In this document: positions 35,194 to 45,160 of the stretch, piece after piece | Position numbering within the stretch: the stretch's first letter is position 1 | How the letters are laid out: each line of letters starts with the position of its first letter | Source: Pseudomonadota bacterium | GTDB taxonomy: Bacteria; Pseudomonadota; Gammaproteobacteria; Burkholderiales; Burkholderiaceae_C | Reading direction: 5' to 3' | NCBI GenBank assembly: GCA_023387335.1 | Contig: JAEWIF010000026.1 | Coordinates: 124,001-188,000, forward strand | DNA length: 64,000 bases | Notes under the pieces: generated by a model | Told to the model about the DNA's origin: nothing | Databases searched by the model: none | The model's input: the letters and a program-made list of their open reading frames with translations, nothing else | Position numbers and translations under genes: made by a program

Positions 35194-37211
35194 CGGAGGG
35201 CGGGCCAGGGCAATCGGTTCAGTTCGCGCTGCAGCGCGGGGAGGGGGGCGTTCGGGTCGCGGGCGTAGCGTTGCGCTTCCAGCCGCAGCAGCCAGTCTGC
35301 CAGCGGGCGGCCGGGCTCGCCGAAACGCTTGGTGACCGCGTCGGCCATCTGGCGCGGGCCGGCGTTCGGTGCCAGCGGCACGCCGGCCGCGGCCAGCTTC
35401 TGGCGGACGCGCGCCAGCAGCCGCAGCCAGGGATCCTGGCGGCCGCGCTCCCAGCGCGCCCAGGCGATGCCCAGCAGCGCGGAAGCGACCACGATGCAGA
35501 TCAGCACATAGGCCAGGTCCTGCCAGTTCGGCGAGCGGAAGCCCAGCTTCTTCATCAGGTCCAGCTGCTTGCTCTGCGTGTAGTTCAGCACCCACTGGTT
35601 CCAGCGGTTGTTGACCGCTTCCCAGGCCTGGCGGACTTCCGCCAGCAGGTTGGGGCTCACGACGTTGCCGACGGCGCTGGCGAAGGCGCTCTCGGGCGCG
35701 CGCAGCCGCTGCAGCGCGCCGATGCGGGCGGGCTGCACCATGGCCGTGGGATCGACCCGCACCCAGCCGCGGCCGGCCAGCCAGACCTCGGCCCAGGCGT
35801 GGGCATCGGCGTGGCGCAGCGTCCAGAAGCCGTCGACCCGGTTGATCTCGCCGCCCTGGTAGCCGGTGACGATGCGCGAGGGGATGTCCATGGCGCGCAT
35901 CAGCACAACGAAGGCCGAGGCGATGTGCTCGCAGAAGCCGCGCTTGCGGTCGAACCAGAACTCGTCGGCCGTGTGCTCGCCGTAGAGGCCGGGCTCCAGC
36001 GTGTAGACGTAGCCGCCGGTGCGCAGCCGCTCCAGGGCGGCACGCACCAGCGCCGGCTTGTCGGCGGCGCCGCCGGGCGTCGCGGCCATCAACTCCCTGG
36101 CCATCTGCAGCGTGCGCGGGTTGTAGCCGGCCGGCAGTTCGACGTACTGCGGCGGCAGGCTGGCGGCGGTGCCCCGGCCGCCGGCGCGGTAGTCGATGTG
36201 GCTCTCGACCGTGTAGCGCAGCAGGTCGGTCACGGGGCGGGTCGAGATCCACTGCATCTCGCCGCCGCCTACCACCGTGAGGCCGGGTGCCTCGGGCGCC
36301 TTGACGGCGGCGTCCAGCACCAGCAGCCAGGGCCGGTTGTTGGGCTCCATCGTCACCGTGTAGCGAAGCGGCGCACCGAAGCCCTCGACCGGTGTCCGCG
36401 GCATCCAGCTGGAGGTGTAGGCACCGGGGCGCGACAGCAGCGGGCGCCATTCGCGGCCGTCGAAGCTGGAGAGCACCGGCCCGCGGAAGTAGAGGTGTTC
36501 GTTCGGCGGCACCTCGCCCTCGAACTTCACCCGCATGGCGACGCCTTCCTCCAGCGCGAGCTGGGCCACGTTGCCCACCTGCATGGTCGAGGACAGGCCG
36601 GTGCGGCCGGACATGGCGTCGTTCGGGATGCCCCACAGCGGCGAGAGCCGCGGGAACAGCATGAAGAGCAGCACCATCACCGGCGCGCCCAGCAGCGCCA
36701 TCACGCCGGCGGTGCGCGCGGCGTGCGCCAGCGGCGGACGGCCCACCGGCATGTGGGCGTTGACCACCGCCGTCAGCAGTCCCAGCAGGCCCAGGAGCAT
36801 CGCTCCCGCGGTCAGCAGCGACTGCGAGAAGAAGAAGTTGGTGAGCATGGTGAAGAAGCCGAGGAAGAACACCACGAAGGCGTCGCGCCGTGCGCGCAGC
36901 TCCAGCGTCTTGAGCGCCAGCAGCACCACGATCAGCGTCACGCCGGCGTCGCGGCCGAGCAGGGTGCGGTGGGTCAGCGCGGTGGCCGCGATGGCCAGCG
37001 CCAGCAGGCCCAGCACCCAGGCGCTGCGCGGCAGCGGCGCGCCGCGCACGGCCAGCACGCCGCGCCATGCCAGGATGGCGACCACCATGCCGGCGCACCA
37101 CCACGGCACGCGGCCGACCTGCGGCATCAGCACCCAGGCGATGACGGCCAGCAGGAACAATGTGTCGCGCGCGTCGCGCGGCAGCGACTTGAGCTTGTCG
37201 GCGATCAGCAC
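35190..37211 (-). CDS. TgpA-like membrane transglutaminase
   Basis: A 673-residue protein. The N-terminal third is a membrane region of about six helices (DUF3488). The periplasmic transglutaminase core has about Cys427 in RGFCEHIASA, His471 in DAHAWAEVW and Asp486 in WVRVDPTAM. One further helix (about 560-580) is followed by a cytoplasmic DUF4129 tail. The layout equals TgpA, an essential protein of Pseudomonas with unknown substrate. GTG 37211 is used because the sequence before it is DUF58 in another frame, and the DUF58 stop overlaps it. The neighbours DUF58 and MoxR are the usual company. It is a separate kind from the cytoplasmic transglutaminases. Confidence 0.88.
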   Translation of the reverse strand: MLIADKLKSLPRDARDTLFLLAVIAWVLMPQVGRVPWWCAGMVVAILAWRGVLAVRGAPLPRSAWVLGLLALAIAATALTHRTLLGRDAGVTLIVVLLALKTLELRARRDAFVVFFLGFFTMLTNFFFSQSLLTAGAMLLGLLGLLTAVVNAHMPVGRPPLAHAARTAGVMALLGAPVMVLLFMLFPRLSPLWGIPNDAMSGRTGLSSTMQVGNVAQLALEEGVAMRVKFEGEVPPNEHLYFRGPVLSSFDGREWRPLLSRPGAYTSSWMPRTPVEGFGAPLRYTVTMEPNNRPWLLVLDAAVKAPEAPGLTVVGGGEMQWISTRPVTDLLRYTVESHIDYRAGGRGTAASLPPQYVELPAGYNPRTLQMARELMAATPGGAADKPALVRAALERLRTGGYVYTLEPGLYGEHTADEFWFDRKRGFCEHIASAFVVLMRAMDIPSRIVTGYQGGEINRVDGFWTLRHADAHAWAEVWLAGRGWVRVDPTAMVQPARIGALQRLRAPESAFASAVGNVVSPNLLAEVRQAWEAVNNRWNQWVLNYTQSKQLDLMKKLGFRSPNWQDLAYVLICIVVASALLGIAWARWERGRQDPWLRLLARVRQKLAAAGVPLAPNAGPRQMADAVTKRFGEPGRPLADWLLRLEAQRYARDPNAPLPALQRELNRLPWPALR

Positions 37212-38233
37212 AGCGCCAGCGCCTCCAGGCAGCGGCGGCGATGGGCCTCGCCGGAATCCGGCGCGATCTGCTGGCCGGGCAGCCGCAGGCCGTAGTCCAC
37301 GCCCAGCTTGTCGGCCTGCAGCACCCAGGCGGCCAGGCGCGCCAGGCGGGCCTCGGTGTCGGCAGCGCCGGCGTGCGTGAAATCGAGCCAGAGCTCGCGG
37401 CGCTGGGCCTGCTGCGTGTCGCGGCTGACCAGCTCGTCCGACTTGGCCGCCTTCTTCCAGACCACCAGCTTCATCGGGTCGCCGCGGCGGTAGGCGCGCA
37501 CGCCGTCGAACTCGCCGCTGCTCTGCACGCGGGCGGCGCCCGAATGGCCGGCGCGCGGCTCGCCCTCGGGCAGCGGCGGCGGCAGCGCCTCGGGCGCGGG
37601 ATAGACCAGCACCTGCGCGGCCGGCCGCCACACGGTCCAGACGCGGAAGGTGCCCAGCGGGAATCGGGTCTCGGCCGTCAGCGGCGGCACGCGGGCGAGG
37701 CCGCGGCGCTGCGGCTGGAACGCCACCGAGACGGTGGCGCTGCCCAGGCCGGGCACGTCGGTCCAGGCCCAGCGGTCCTCGTGGCTGTCGTCCAGCACGG
37801 CCAGGCCGATGCCGTAGCGCGTGGCCTTGCGCTCGTTGGTGAGGACGATGCGGATCGGTGCGCTGCTGCCGGCGAACACGGGCTCGGGCGCGGCCAGCGT
37901 CAGCCGCACGCCGCGCAGCGTGGCGTGGCAGACGTACATGCCGGCCAGCGCGCTGCCCGCCAGCAGGAAGGTGAGCAGGTAACCCAGGTTCAGCTGGTAG
38001 TTGATCGAGGCGACCAGCAGCACGATCAGCGTGGCCGCCAGCATCAGGCCGGGACGCGTGGGCAGGATGTAGACGTTGCGCTGCGTGAGCGCCAGCGTGT
38101 CGGTGAGCGGCAGCCTCGCCTGCCACCAGCTGCGGAAGCGGCGGCGGATGGCGGCGAAGGGATTCAGCACCAGGGGCGAAGCGGGGCGCGCCGGGCGCGC
38201 TTCATTCGTCATCGACGCCGAAGGCGTGCTCAT
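37205..38233 (-). CDS. DUF58 domain protein
   Basis: A 342-residue protein with two N-terminal hydrophobic helices (residues about 55-100) and a C-terminal DUF58 domain showing GEFDGVRAYRRGDPMKLVVWK, the family hallmark. DUF58 proteins with MoxR ATPases resemble von Willebrand A-containing modules and are thought to aid folding or metal loading of partners. The start ATG 38233 gives an extra 7 residues before a second ATG (38212). It lies 10 bases after the MoxR stop, and its own stop overlaps the TgpA-like start. Role here: membrane part of the MoxR module. Confidence 0.85.
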   Translation of the reverse strand: MSTPSASMTNEARPARPASPLVLNPFAAIRRRFRSWWQARLPLTDTLALTQRNVYILPTRPGLMLAATLIVLLVASINYQLNLGYLLTFLLAGSALAGMYVCHATLRGVRLTLAAPEPVFAGSSAPIRIVLTNERKATRYGIGLAVLDDSHEDRWAWTDVPGLGSATVSVAFQPQRRGLARVPPLTAETRFPLGTFRVWTVWRPAAQVLVYPAPEALPPPLPEGEPRAGHSGAARVQSSGEFDGVRAYRRGDPMKLVVWKKAAKSDELVSRDTQQAQRRELWLDFTHAGAADTEARLARLAAWVLQADKLGVDYGLRLPGQQIAPDSGEAHRRRCLEALALC

Positions 38234-38243
38234 GCGTCATTCC

Positions 38244-39164
<921 letters not shown>

Positions 39165-39204
39165 TGAGGCCCCGACGTTATCCGAATTTTCCGGCGGCTA
39201 TCCC

Positions 39205-40164
39205 ATGAGTGCGAACAAGACCGGGTATTTCAGCCACCCTTCGTGCCGCAAGCACGAGATGGGTCCGGGCCATCCGGAATGCCCCGAACGCCTGGACGCC
39301 ATCGACGACCGCCTGCTGGCCACCGGCGTGGCCGACGCGCTGGACCGCCGCGAGGCGCCGTCCGCTTCGCAGGCCGACCTCGAACTCGCTCACGACCGCA
39401 TGCACGTCGCGTCCATCCGCGGCCTGGGCGAGGCCCTGGAAGAAGAGATCGCCGCGGGCGGCCCCGCCTACGCCGCGATCGACCCCGACACCGTGCTCAA
39501 CGAGCACACCTGGGACGCCGCGCTGCATGCGGCCGGCGCCGCGCTGGCCGCCACCGACGCGGTGATCGCCGGCGAGCTGGAGAACGCCTTCTGCTCGGTG
39601 CGGCCGCCCGGCCACCACGCCTGCCGCGACCGCGCCATGGGCTTCTGCTTCTTCAACAACGTGGCCATCGCCGCGCGCTACGCGCTGGAGCGCCACGGCC
39701 TCAAGCGCGTGGCGATCGTGGACTTCGACGTGCACCACGGCAACGGCACCGAGGACATCCTGTCGAACGATCCGCGCGTGCTGATGGTGGGGTTCTTCCA
39801 GCATCCGTTCTATCCGTACTCGGGCGGCCCGCCGGAGGCGGACAACATGCTGAACCTGCCGGTGGCCGCGTACACGCGCGGCATGGAGATCCGCGAGCTG
39901 ATCGAGGCGCACTGGATGCCACGGCTGGAGGAGTTCCGGCCCGAGATGGTGTTCATCAGCGCGGGCTTCGACGCGCATCGCGAGGACGACCTGGGGCAGC
40001 TGGGCCTCGTCGAGCAGGACTACGTCTGGATCACCTCGCGCATCAAGGACATCGCCCGCAGGCATTCGCGCGGGCGCATCGTGTCCAGCCTGGAGGGCGG
40101 CTACAACCTCGACGCGCTCGGCCGCAGCGTCGAGGCGCACCTGCGCGTGCTGGCCGACCTCTGA
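39205..40164 (+). CDS. histone deacetylase family protein
   Basis: A 319-residue arginase/deacetylase-fold enzyme. Zinc ligands and active-site residues are intact: Asp175 and His177 in DFDVHHGNGTED, the paired His137-His138 in RPPGHHACRDRAMGFCF, the third ligand in ISAGFDAHRED, and GGYNLDAL near the end. It is close to class II deacetylases and acetylpolyamine amidohydrolases of bacteria, which remove acetyl from small amines or protein lysines. The ATG at 39205 lacks a strong ribosome site. It is divergent from moxR and precedes the crotonase gene by 26 bases. Confidence 0.88.
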   Translation: MSANKTGYFSHPSCRKHEMGPGHPECPERLDAIDDRLLATGVADALDRREAPSASQADLELAHDRMHVASIRGLGEALEEEIAAGGPAYAAIDPDTVLNEHTWDAALHAAGAALAATDAVIAGELENAFCSVRPPGHHACRDRAMGFCFFNNVAIAARYALERHGLKRVAIVDFDVHHGNGTEDILSNDPRVLMVGFFQHPFYPYSGGPPEADNMLNLPVAAYTRGMEIRELIEAHWMPRLEEFRPEMVFISAGFDAHREDDLGQLGLVEQDYVWITSRIKDIARRHSRGRIVSSLEGGYNLDALGRSVEAHLRVLADL

Positions 40165-40190
40165 ACAAGCGGCAACCCCTGGAGAAACGC

Positions 40191-40979
40191 ATGAGCGAAC
40201 AAGCGACCGAGCCCGTCGTGTACGAGCGCGACGCCCGCGGCGTGATCACGCTGACCCTGAACCGACCCGGCAACTTCAACGCGCTGGGCGAGGAGATGCT
40301 GGACGCGCTGCAGGCCGCGCTGGACAAGGCGGCGGACGACGCCACGGCGCGCGCGGTGGTGATCGCCGCCGCCGGCAAGGCGTTCTGCCCCGGCCACAAC
40401 CTGAAGGAAATGGTGGCGCGGCCCGAGCTGGCCTACTACCAGCAGCTGTTCACCCGCTGCAGCCGGATGATGCTGACGATCCAGAAGCTGCCGGTGCCGG
40501 TGATCGCCCGCGTGCAGGGCATCGCCACCGCGGCCGGCTGCCAGCTGGTGGCGCAGTGCGACCTGGCGGTGGCGTCAACCGAGTCGAAGTTCGCGGTGAG
40601 CGGCGTCAACTTCGGCCTGTTCTGCAGCACGCCCAGCGTGCCGCTGCTGCGCAACGTCGCCCCCAAGCAGGCGATGGAGATGCTGGTCACCGGCGACTTC
40701 ATCGACGCGCAGGAGGCGCGCCAGCGCGGGCTGGTGAACCGCGTCGTGCCGACCGAGCGGCTGGACGAAGAGGTCGAGTCGCTGCTCGCCAGCATCCTCG
40801 CCAAGCCGCGCCAGGCGCTGGCCATGGGCAAGGACCTGTTCTACCGCCAGCGCGAGCTGGGCATCGAGGCGGCCTACCAGCTCGCCTCGCAGACCATGGC
40901 GGTGAACATGATGGACGGCTGCGCCCAGGAGGGCGTCACGGCGTTCACGGAGAAGCGCAAGCCGAACTGGGGCGGATGA
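40191..40979 (+). CDS. enoyl-CoA hydratase/isomerase family (ECHDC3-like)
   Basis: A 262-residue crotonase-fold protein. The oxyanion-hole segment AFCPGHNLKEM and the second segment GIATAAGCQLVAQCDLAVA are clear. The canonical second catalytic Glu found near LPEIKLGL-type sequence is replaced: here FAVSGVNFGLFCSTPSV has no Glu at that place. This pattern fits the ECHDC3-like branch, whose reaction is not settled. GGAGAAACGC before ATG 40191 gives the ribosome site. It follows the deacetylase in the same direction and ends just before a REP-like repeat. Confidence 0.85.
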   Translation: MSEQATEPVVYERDARGVITLTLNRPGNFNALGEEMLDALQAALDKAADDATARAVVIAAAGKAFCPGHNLKEMVARPELAYYQQLFTRCSRMMLTIQKLPVPVIARVQGIATAAGCQLVAQCDLAVASTESKFAVSGVNFGLFCSTPSVPLLRNVAPKQAMEMLVTGDFIDAQEARQRGLVNRVVPTERLDEEVESLLASILAKPRQALAMGKDLFYRQRELGIEAAYQLASQTMAVNMMDGCAQEGVTAFTEKRKPNWGG

Positions 40980-40983
40980 GAAG

Positions 40984-41015
40984 AAGCACTGGATTCCCGC
41001 CTGCGCGGGAATGAC
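40984..41015. repeat. REP-like palindromic repeat, single copy
   Basis: GAAGCACTGGATTCCCGCCT then GCGCGGGAATGAC, reverse orientation to the copy at 23264. Core ATTCCC-N8-GGGAAT at 40993-41012. It lies between the crotonase stop and the channel start; its final ATG (41011) is in frame with the channel gene. Confidence 0.88.
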
Positions 41016-41031
41016 GGGGAGTCGAGAAGAA

Positions 41032-42306
41032 ATGAGTCCGTTGGAAAGACTGGTCCACGATCTGGGCCATCCGGGGATGCCTGCCGAACTGGCGGCCCTG
41101 TTGGGCTGCCTGGCCGTGGCGTTCGGTTTGTGCTGGGCGGCGGCGCGGCGGCGCTCGGCCGAATCGGTGTGGTTCGGGAAGGCGGTCATCGACGGCCTGC
41201 TGTTCCCGCTGGTGGCGCTGGCGCTGACCTATGCGGCGATGAAGGCGCTGCAGCTGTGGCAACCGGTGGTGCTGCTGCGGCTGGCGGTGCCGGTGCTGAT
41301 GGCGCTGGCGGGCATCCGCTTCATCGCGCGCGTGCTCACGGTGGCGTTCCCGATGTCGGCGCTGGCGCGCGCGGCCGAGCGCATCTTCTCCTGGGTGGCG
41401 TGGCTCGTCACCGCGCTGTGGGTGATCGGCATCCTGCCCGCGGTGCGCGCGGAGATGGACACCATCCACTTCACGATGGGCAAGTCGCGCCCGAGCCTGC
41501 TGGCGCTGGTGGAGGGCTCGCTGTCGGCGGGCGCCGTGCTGATCGGCGCGCTGTGGATCTCCGCGGTGCTCGAGCGCCAGGTGCTGCGCCAGGCGGTGCA
41601 CGACCTGTCGCTGCGCAAGGTGGCGGCCAACGTGGTGCGCGCGGCGCTGCTGGTGGTGGGCTTCCTGTTCGCGCTGTCCGCGGTGGGCGTGGACATCACG
41701 GCGCTGTCGGTGCTGGGCGGCGCGCTGGGCGTGGGCCTGGGCTTCGGCCTGCAGAAGCTGGCGGCCAACTACGTCAGCGGATTCGTCATCCTGTTCGAGC
41801 GCAGCCTGCGCATCGGCGACGTGGTGAAGGTGGATTCGTTCGAAGGCACGGTGGTCGACATCAAGACCCGCTACACGCTGATCCGCTCCGTCAACGGCCG
41901 CGAATCCATCGTGCCGAACGAGAAGCTGATCAGCGAACGCATCGAGAACCTCTCGCTCGTGGATCCGAAGATGCAGCTCACCACCGAAATCGCGGTGGGC
42001 TACGGCAGCGATGCGGATGAGGTGCGCAGGCTGCTGGTCGCCGCCGCGGCGGGCGCGCCCGGGGTGATGGAGGAGCCGCGCCCGGTGGCGCGCCTGGTGA
42101 GATTCGGCGCCGACGGGCTGGAGTTCCACGTGCAGTACTGGATCGGCAAGCCGTCCACGCAGGCCGACGTGCGCTCCGAAGTGAACCTCACGCTGCTGCG
42201 GTCGCTGCGGGAAGCGGGCATCGACATCCCCTACCCGCAGCGGGTGGTGCACATCCAGCCGGCGCCCGCGCCCGTCAGCGAACCATCGATGGCAGCCAGA
42301 GGCTGA
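41032..42306 (+). CDS. MscS-family mechanosensitive channel
   Basis: A 424-residue inner-membrane channel. Four to five N-terminal helices lead into the pore helix with SVLGGALGVGLGFGLQKLAA. The conserved MscS beta domain follows, FVILFERSLRIGDVVKV, EGTVVDIKTRYT and VPNEKLISERIENLS, and then the alpha/beta cytoplasmic end. It releases solutes under osmotic downshock. ATG 41032 is chosen with GAGAAGAA upstream. A start seven codons earlier lies inside the REP repeat. The 3' end overlaps the convergent TRAP permease gene by 32 bases. Confidence 0.88.
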   Translation: MSPLERLVHDLGHPGMPAELAALLGCLAVAFGLCWAAARRRSAESVWFGKAVIDGLLFPLVALALTYAAMKALQLWQPVVLLRLAVPVLMALAGIRFIARVLTVAFPMSALARAAERIFSWVAWLVTALWVIGILPAVRAEMDTIHFTMGKSRPSLLALVEGSLSAGAVLIGALWISAVLERQVLRQAVHDLSLRKVAANVVRAALLVVGFLFALSAVGVDITALSVLGGALGVGLGFGLQKLAANYVSGFVILFERSLRIGDVVKVDSFEGTVVDIKTRYTLIRSVNGRESIVPNEKLISERIENLSLVDPKMQLTTEIAVGYGSDADEVRRLLVAAAAGAPGVMEEPRPVARLVRFGADGLEFHVQYWIGKPSTQADVRSEVNLTLLRSLREAGIDIPYPQRVVHIQPAPAPVSEPSMAARG

Positions 42307-43567
42307 GCTGCGGGAAGGCGATCAGCACGCCCAGCATCACCACCATCACGCACACGAACGGCCAGCAGCCGCGGAAGATGCGGCCCAGGCCGACGCCGGG
42401 CAGCAGCGAGTTCAGCACGAACAGGTTCATGCCGACGGGCGGCGAGATCAGGCCGATCTGCACGATCATCACGATCAGCACGCCGAACCACACCGGATCG
42501 AAGCCGAGGTTGGTGACGATGGGGAAGAACAGCGGGATGGTCAGCAGCACCATGGTGAGCTCTTCCATCACGGTGCCCAGCAGCACGTAGATCGCCATCA
42601 TGGCCACCACCACCATGGTGGGCGACAGCCCCAGGTGCGTGATCCACTCCATCAGGTCCATCGGCAGCGTCGTGAAGTTCACGAAGTTGGCGAAGATGGT
42701 CGCGGCGATCAGTAGCGTGAACAGCATCGCCGTGGTGCGGGCCGACTCCACCAGCACCTGGAACAGCACCGACCAGGTGAGCCGGCGGCGCGCCAGCGCG
42801 AACAGGAAGGCGCCGAAGGCACCGAAGCCCGCGCCCTCGGTGGCGGTGAAGAACCCGCCGTAGATGCCGCCCAGCACCACGATCACCAGCACCGCCACGC
42901 CCCAGATGCCGCGCAGCGCGCGCCAGCGCTCCGACCAGGTGGCGCGCCGGCCCGCGGGGGCGTGCTCGGGGTCGCGCGAGGTCATCACCGCGATGGCTCC
43001 CATCAGCAGCAGCGCCGTCAGCAGGCCCGGCAGGATGCCGGCGGCGAACAGCTTGCCGATGTTGGTCTGGGTGATGATCCCGTAGATCACCATGATGGTC
43101 GACGGCGGGATCATGATGCCCAGCGTGCCGCCCGCGGCCATCACGCCGGTGGACAGCTCGTCGCTGTAGCCGAGCTTGCGCATCGACGGATAGGCGACCC
43201 GGCTCATGGTGGCGGCGGTGGCGATGGACGATCCGCAGATCGCGCCGAAGCCGGCGCAGGCGGCCACCGTGGCGTGGGCCAGCCCGCCGCGCCGGTGGCC
43301 GATGAAGGCGTAGGCCGCCTGGAACAGCTCGTGCGCCAGTCCCGCGCGGGCGACGAAGTTGCCCATCAGGATGAAGAGCGGGATCACCGACAGCGTGTAG
43401 GCGAAGCCGGTCTCGTAGACCACCTGGGCCGCGCTGGCCAGGGCCGGATGCCAGCCGCGCGTGAGGCCCACGCCGACGAAGCCGACCAGGCCCATGGCGA
43501 ACGCCAGCGGCACGCGGATGAGGGCCAGCGCGAAGATGGCGGCGAAGCCGAGCAGCGCCTCCGTCAC
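42275..43567 (-). CDS. dctM: TRAP transporter large permease (DctM type)
   Basis: A 430-residue integral membrane protein, the large TRAP subunit that carries substrate and sodium. Twelve or so helices are evident, with typical loops GAICGSSIATAATMSRVAYPSM, GTLGIMIPPSTIMVIYG and GLISPPVGMNLFVLNS. The protein begins at GTG 43567, overlapping the DctQ stop (GTGA); the upstream 28 residues of open frame do not resemble the family. It is the last gene of the dctPQM set. Its 3' end overlaps the channel gene by 32 bases. Confidence 0.9.
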   Translation of the reverse strand: MTEALLGFAAIFALALIRVPLAFAMGLVGFVGVGLTRGWHPALASAAQVVYETGFAYTLSVIPLFILMGNFVARAGLAHELFQAAYAFIGHRRGGLAHATVAACAGFGAICGSSIATAATMSRVAYPSMRKLGYSDELSTGVMAAGGTLGIMIPPSTIMVIYGIITQTNIGKLFAAGILPGLLTALLLMGAIAVMTSRDPEHAPAGRRATWSERWRALRGIWGVAVLVIVVLGGIYGGFFTATEGAGFGAFGAFLFALARRRLTWSVLFQVLVESARTTAMLFTLLIAATIFANFVNFTTLPMDLMEWITHLGLSPTMVVVAMMAIYVLLGTVMEELTMVLLTIPLFFPIVTNLGFDPVWFGVLIVMIVQIGLISPPVGMNLFVLNSLLPGVGLGRIFRGCWPFVCVMVVMLGVLIAFPQLSLWLPSMVR

Positions 43568-44052
43568 AGCGCGACTCCTTCGGTCTGTTCCTCGCGCTCC
43601 TTCGGCAGCTGGCCCATCATGAGCAGGTGCACCACGCCGGTGGCGGCGCACAGCACGCCCATGCCGTAGAGGAACGGCGCCTTCAGGATCTGCAGCTGCG
43701 CCGTGGTCTCGCCGCTGGCGAGGAACTCACCGCCGGTGCGCCACATCAGCCAGCCCAGCGCGATCAGCGCCACGCCGCAGAGCAGGTGCACCACGAAGGC
43801 CTGGGCGCGGCGCACCCAGCGCGGCAGGTAGGGGTCGAGCGAATCGAACTCCACGTGCTCGCCGCGTTCCGACACCAGCGGCAGCGCTCCGAAGATGACC
43901 ACCACCATCAGCAGCTCGGTGAGCTCCAGCGAGCCGGTGATGGAGTTGGAGAAGAACTTGCGGCCGAGCACGTCGAAGAACGTCAGGGACATGATGGCGA
44001 ACAGCGCGCCGCCGGACAGCAGTCCGCACAGCAGCTCCAGGATTCGTTTCAT
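43564..44052 (-). CDS. dctQ: TRAP transporter small permease (DctQ type)
   Basis: A 162-residue protein with four predicted membrane helices. The family signature is visible in MSLTFFDVLGRKFF, SLELTELLMVVVIFGALPLV and ERGEHVEFDSL. It bridges DctM in the TRAP complex. The ATG at 44052 follows a hairpin terminator placed after the solute-binding gene, so part of the transcription may be attenuated before it. Overlap with dctM (GTGA) couples their synthesis. Confidence 0.88.
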   Translation of the reverse strand: MKRILELLCGLLSGGALFAIMSLTFFDVLGRKFFSNSITGSLELTELLMVVVIFGALPLVSERGEHVEFDSLDPYLPRWVRRAQAFVVHLLCGVALIALGWLMWRTGGEFLASGETTAQLQILKAPFLYGMGVLCAATGVVHLLMMGQLPKEREEQTEGVAL

Positions 44053-44059
44053 GCGGTGA

Positions 44060-44102
44060 TCCGAAACAAAAGAAAAGCGGCACCCCGGTTCGAAGGTGCC
44101 GC
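44060..44102 (-). terminator. hairpin terminator between dctP and dctQ
   Basis: On the minus strand the arms GCGGCACC and GGTGCCGC close a 10-base loop, followed by CTTTTCTTTTGTTTCGG. It lies 24 bases after the dctP stop and 8 bases before the dctQ start. It probably makes the binding protein more abundant than the permeases. Confidence 0.78.
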
Positions 44103-44125
44103 CGCGTCGCGCCGCCAGGCGCGGC

Positions 44126-45142
44126 TTACTTGGACGCCTTGTCGATCTCGGCGCGGAACTCAGCCAGCACCTTGGCCGGGTCCTTCAGGCCCTTGGCCTT
44201 GGCTTCCTGCGCCCACTTCTGCTCCAGCGGGGCGGTCTTGGTCTTGATGTCGTTGATGAACTTGGCGTCGGCCTTGGTCACCTGCACGTTGTTGGCCTGC
44301 ATCAGGCCGAAGGCGCGGCGGTCGACCTTGTCCCAGTTGCGGCCCAGGATGCGCGCGGCCACCTCGCCGGAGGCGGCGTCGACCGCCTTCTTCTCGTCGG
44401 GCGACAGCTTGTTGTAGCGGTCCTGGTTCATCATGAAGACGAAGCTGGTGTTGTACAGGCCGCCCGGGAAGGTGGTGGCGTACTTGATCACCTTGTCGAT
44501 GCGGAACGACTCGATCGACTCGGCCGGGAACAGCGTGCCGTCCATCACGCCGCCGGTGAGCAGCTCGTACGACTCCGGCGCGGGCTTGAGCGTGACGTTC
44601 ATGCCCAGGGCCTTGGAGATCTCGTTGACCATGCCGCCGCCCACGCGCCACTTCAGGCCCTGCAGGTCCTCCAGCTTGGTCACCGGCTTCTTGGTGTTGA
44701 AGACGATGCCGGGGCCGTGGGTGAAGTAGGCCAGCACCTTGATGCCCTGGTGCTCGGCCGCGAACTCGGGGTACCTGGACGCGACCTTGTTGAAGGCCAC
44801 CGAGATCGGCTCGGCCGAATCGCCGAGGAAGGGGAACTCGGCCATCTGCGTGAGCACGAAGCGGCCGGGCGTGTAGCCGTGCACCGTGAAGGAGACGTCG
44901 GCCAAGCCGTTGCGCACCGCGTCCAGCGTGCCGGGCGGCGCGGCCACCGCGCGCGGCAGCACGTTGCAGCGGATCTTGCCGTTGGCGTTCTTGGCGACCA
45001 GGTCGCACCATTCCTTCTGCGCGACGCTCAGCGAGTGGGTGGGCGGCACCCAGCTGGACAGCGTCAGCACCGTCTGCGCGGCGGCCGGTGCGCACGCCAG
45101 GGCGGCGGCGAGGGCGGCGGTCGGGAACAGGATGCGTGTCAT
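44126..45142 (-). CDS. dctP: TRAP solute-binding protein (DctP type)
   Basis: A 338-residue periplasmic receptor. The signal peptide MTRILFPTAALAAALACAPAAA is cleaved before QTVLTLSSW. The carboxylate-clamping Arg is in GLKWRVGGG, and the KPAPESYELLTGGVMDGTLFP segment follows, as in DctP receptors. The ligand is probably an organic acid, but its identity is not clear. AAGGAGAC before ATG 45142 sets the start; an in-frame start ten codons upstream would disrupt the signal. An 18-base perfect palindrome 19 bases upstream suggests a repressor of the whole dctPQM set. Confidence 0.9.
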   Translation of the reverse strand: MTRILFPTAALAAALACAPAAAQTVLTLSSWVPPTHSLSVAQKEWCDLVAKNANGKIRCNVLPRAVAAPPGTLDAVRNGLADVSFTVHGYTPGRFVLTQMAEFPFLGDSAEPISVAFNKVASRYPEFAAEHQGIKVLAYFTHGPGIVFNTKKPVTKLEDLQGLKWRVGGGMVNEISKALGMNVTLKPAPESYELLTGGVMDGTLFPAESIESFRIDKVIKYATTFPGGLYNTSFVFMMNQDRYNKLSPDEKKAVDAASGEVAARILGRNWDKVDRRAFGLMQANNVQVTKADAKFINDIKTKTAPLEQKWAQEAKAKGLKDPAKVLAEFRAEIDKASK

Positions 45143-45160
45143 GAAAAAGTCTCCTTCATG

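Noticed and set aside
41011..41031. Earlier start of the MscS gene inside the REP-like repeat
   Set aside because: It would add residues MTGSREE from repeat DNA; the ATG at 41032 has a GAGAAGAA ribosome site and fits the family better.
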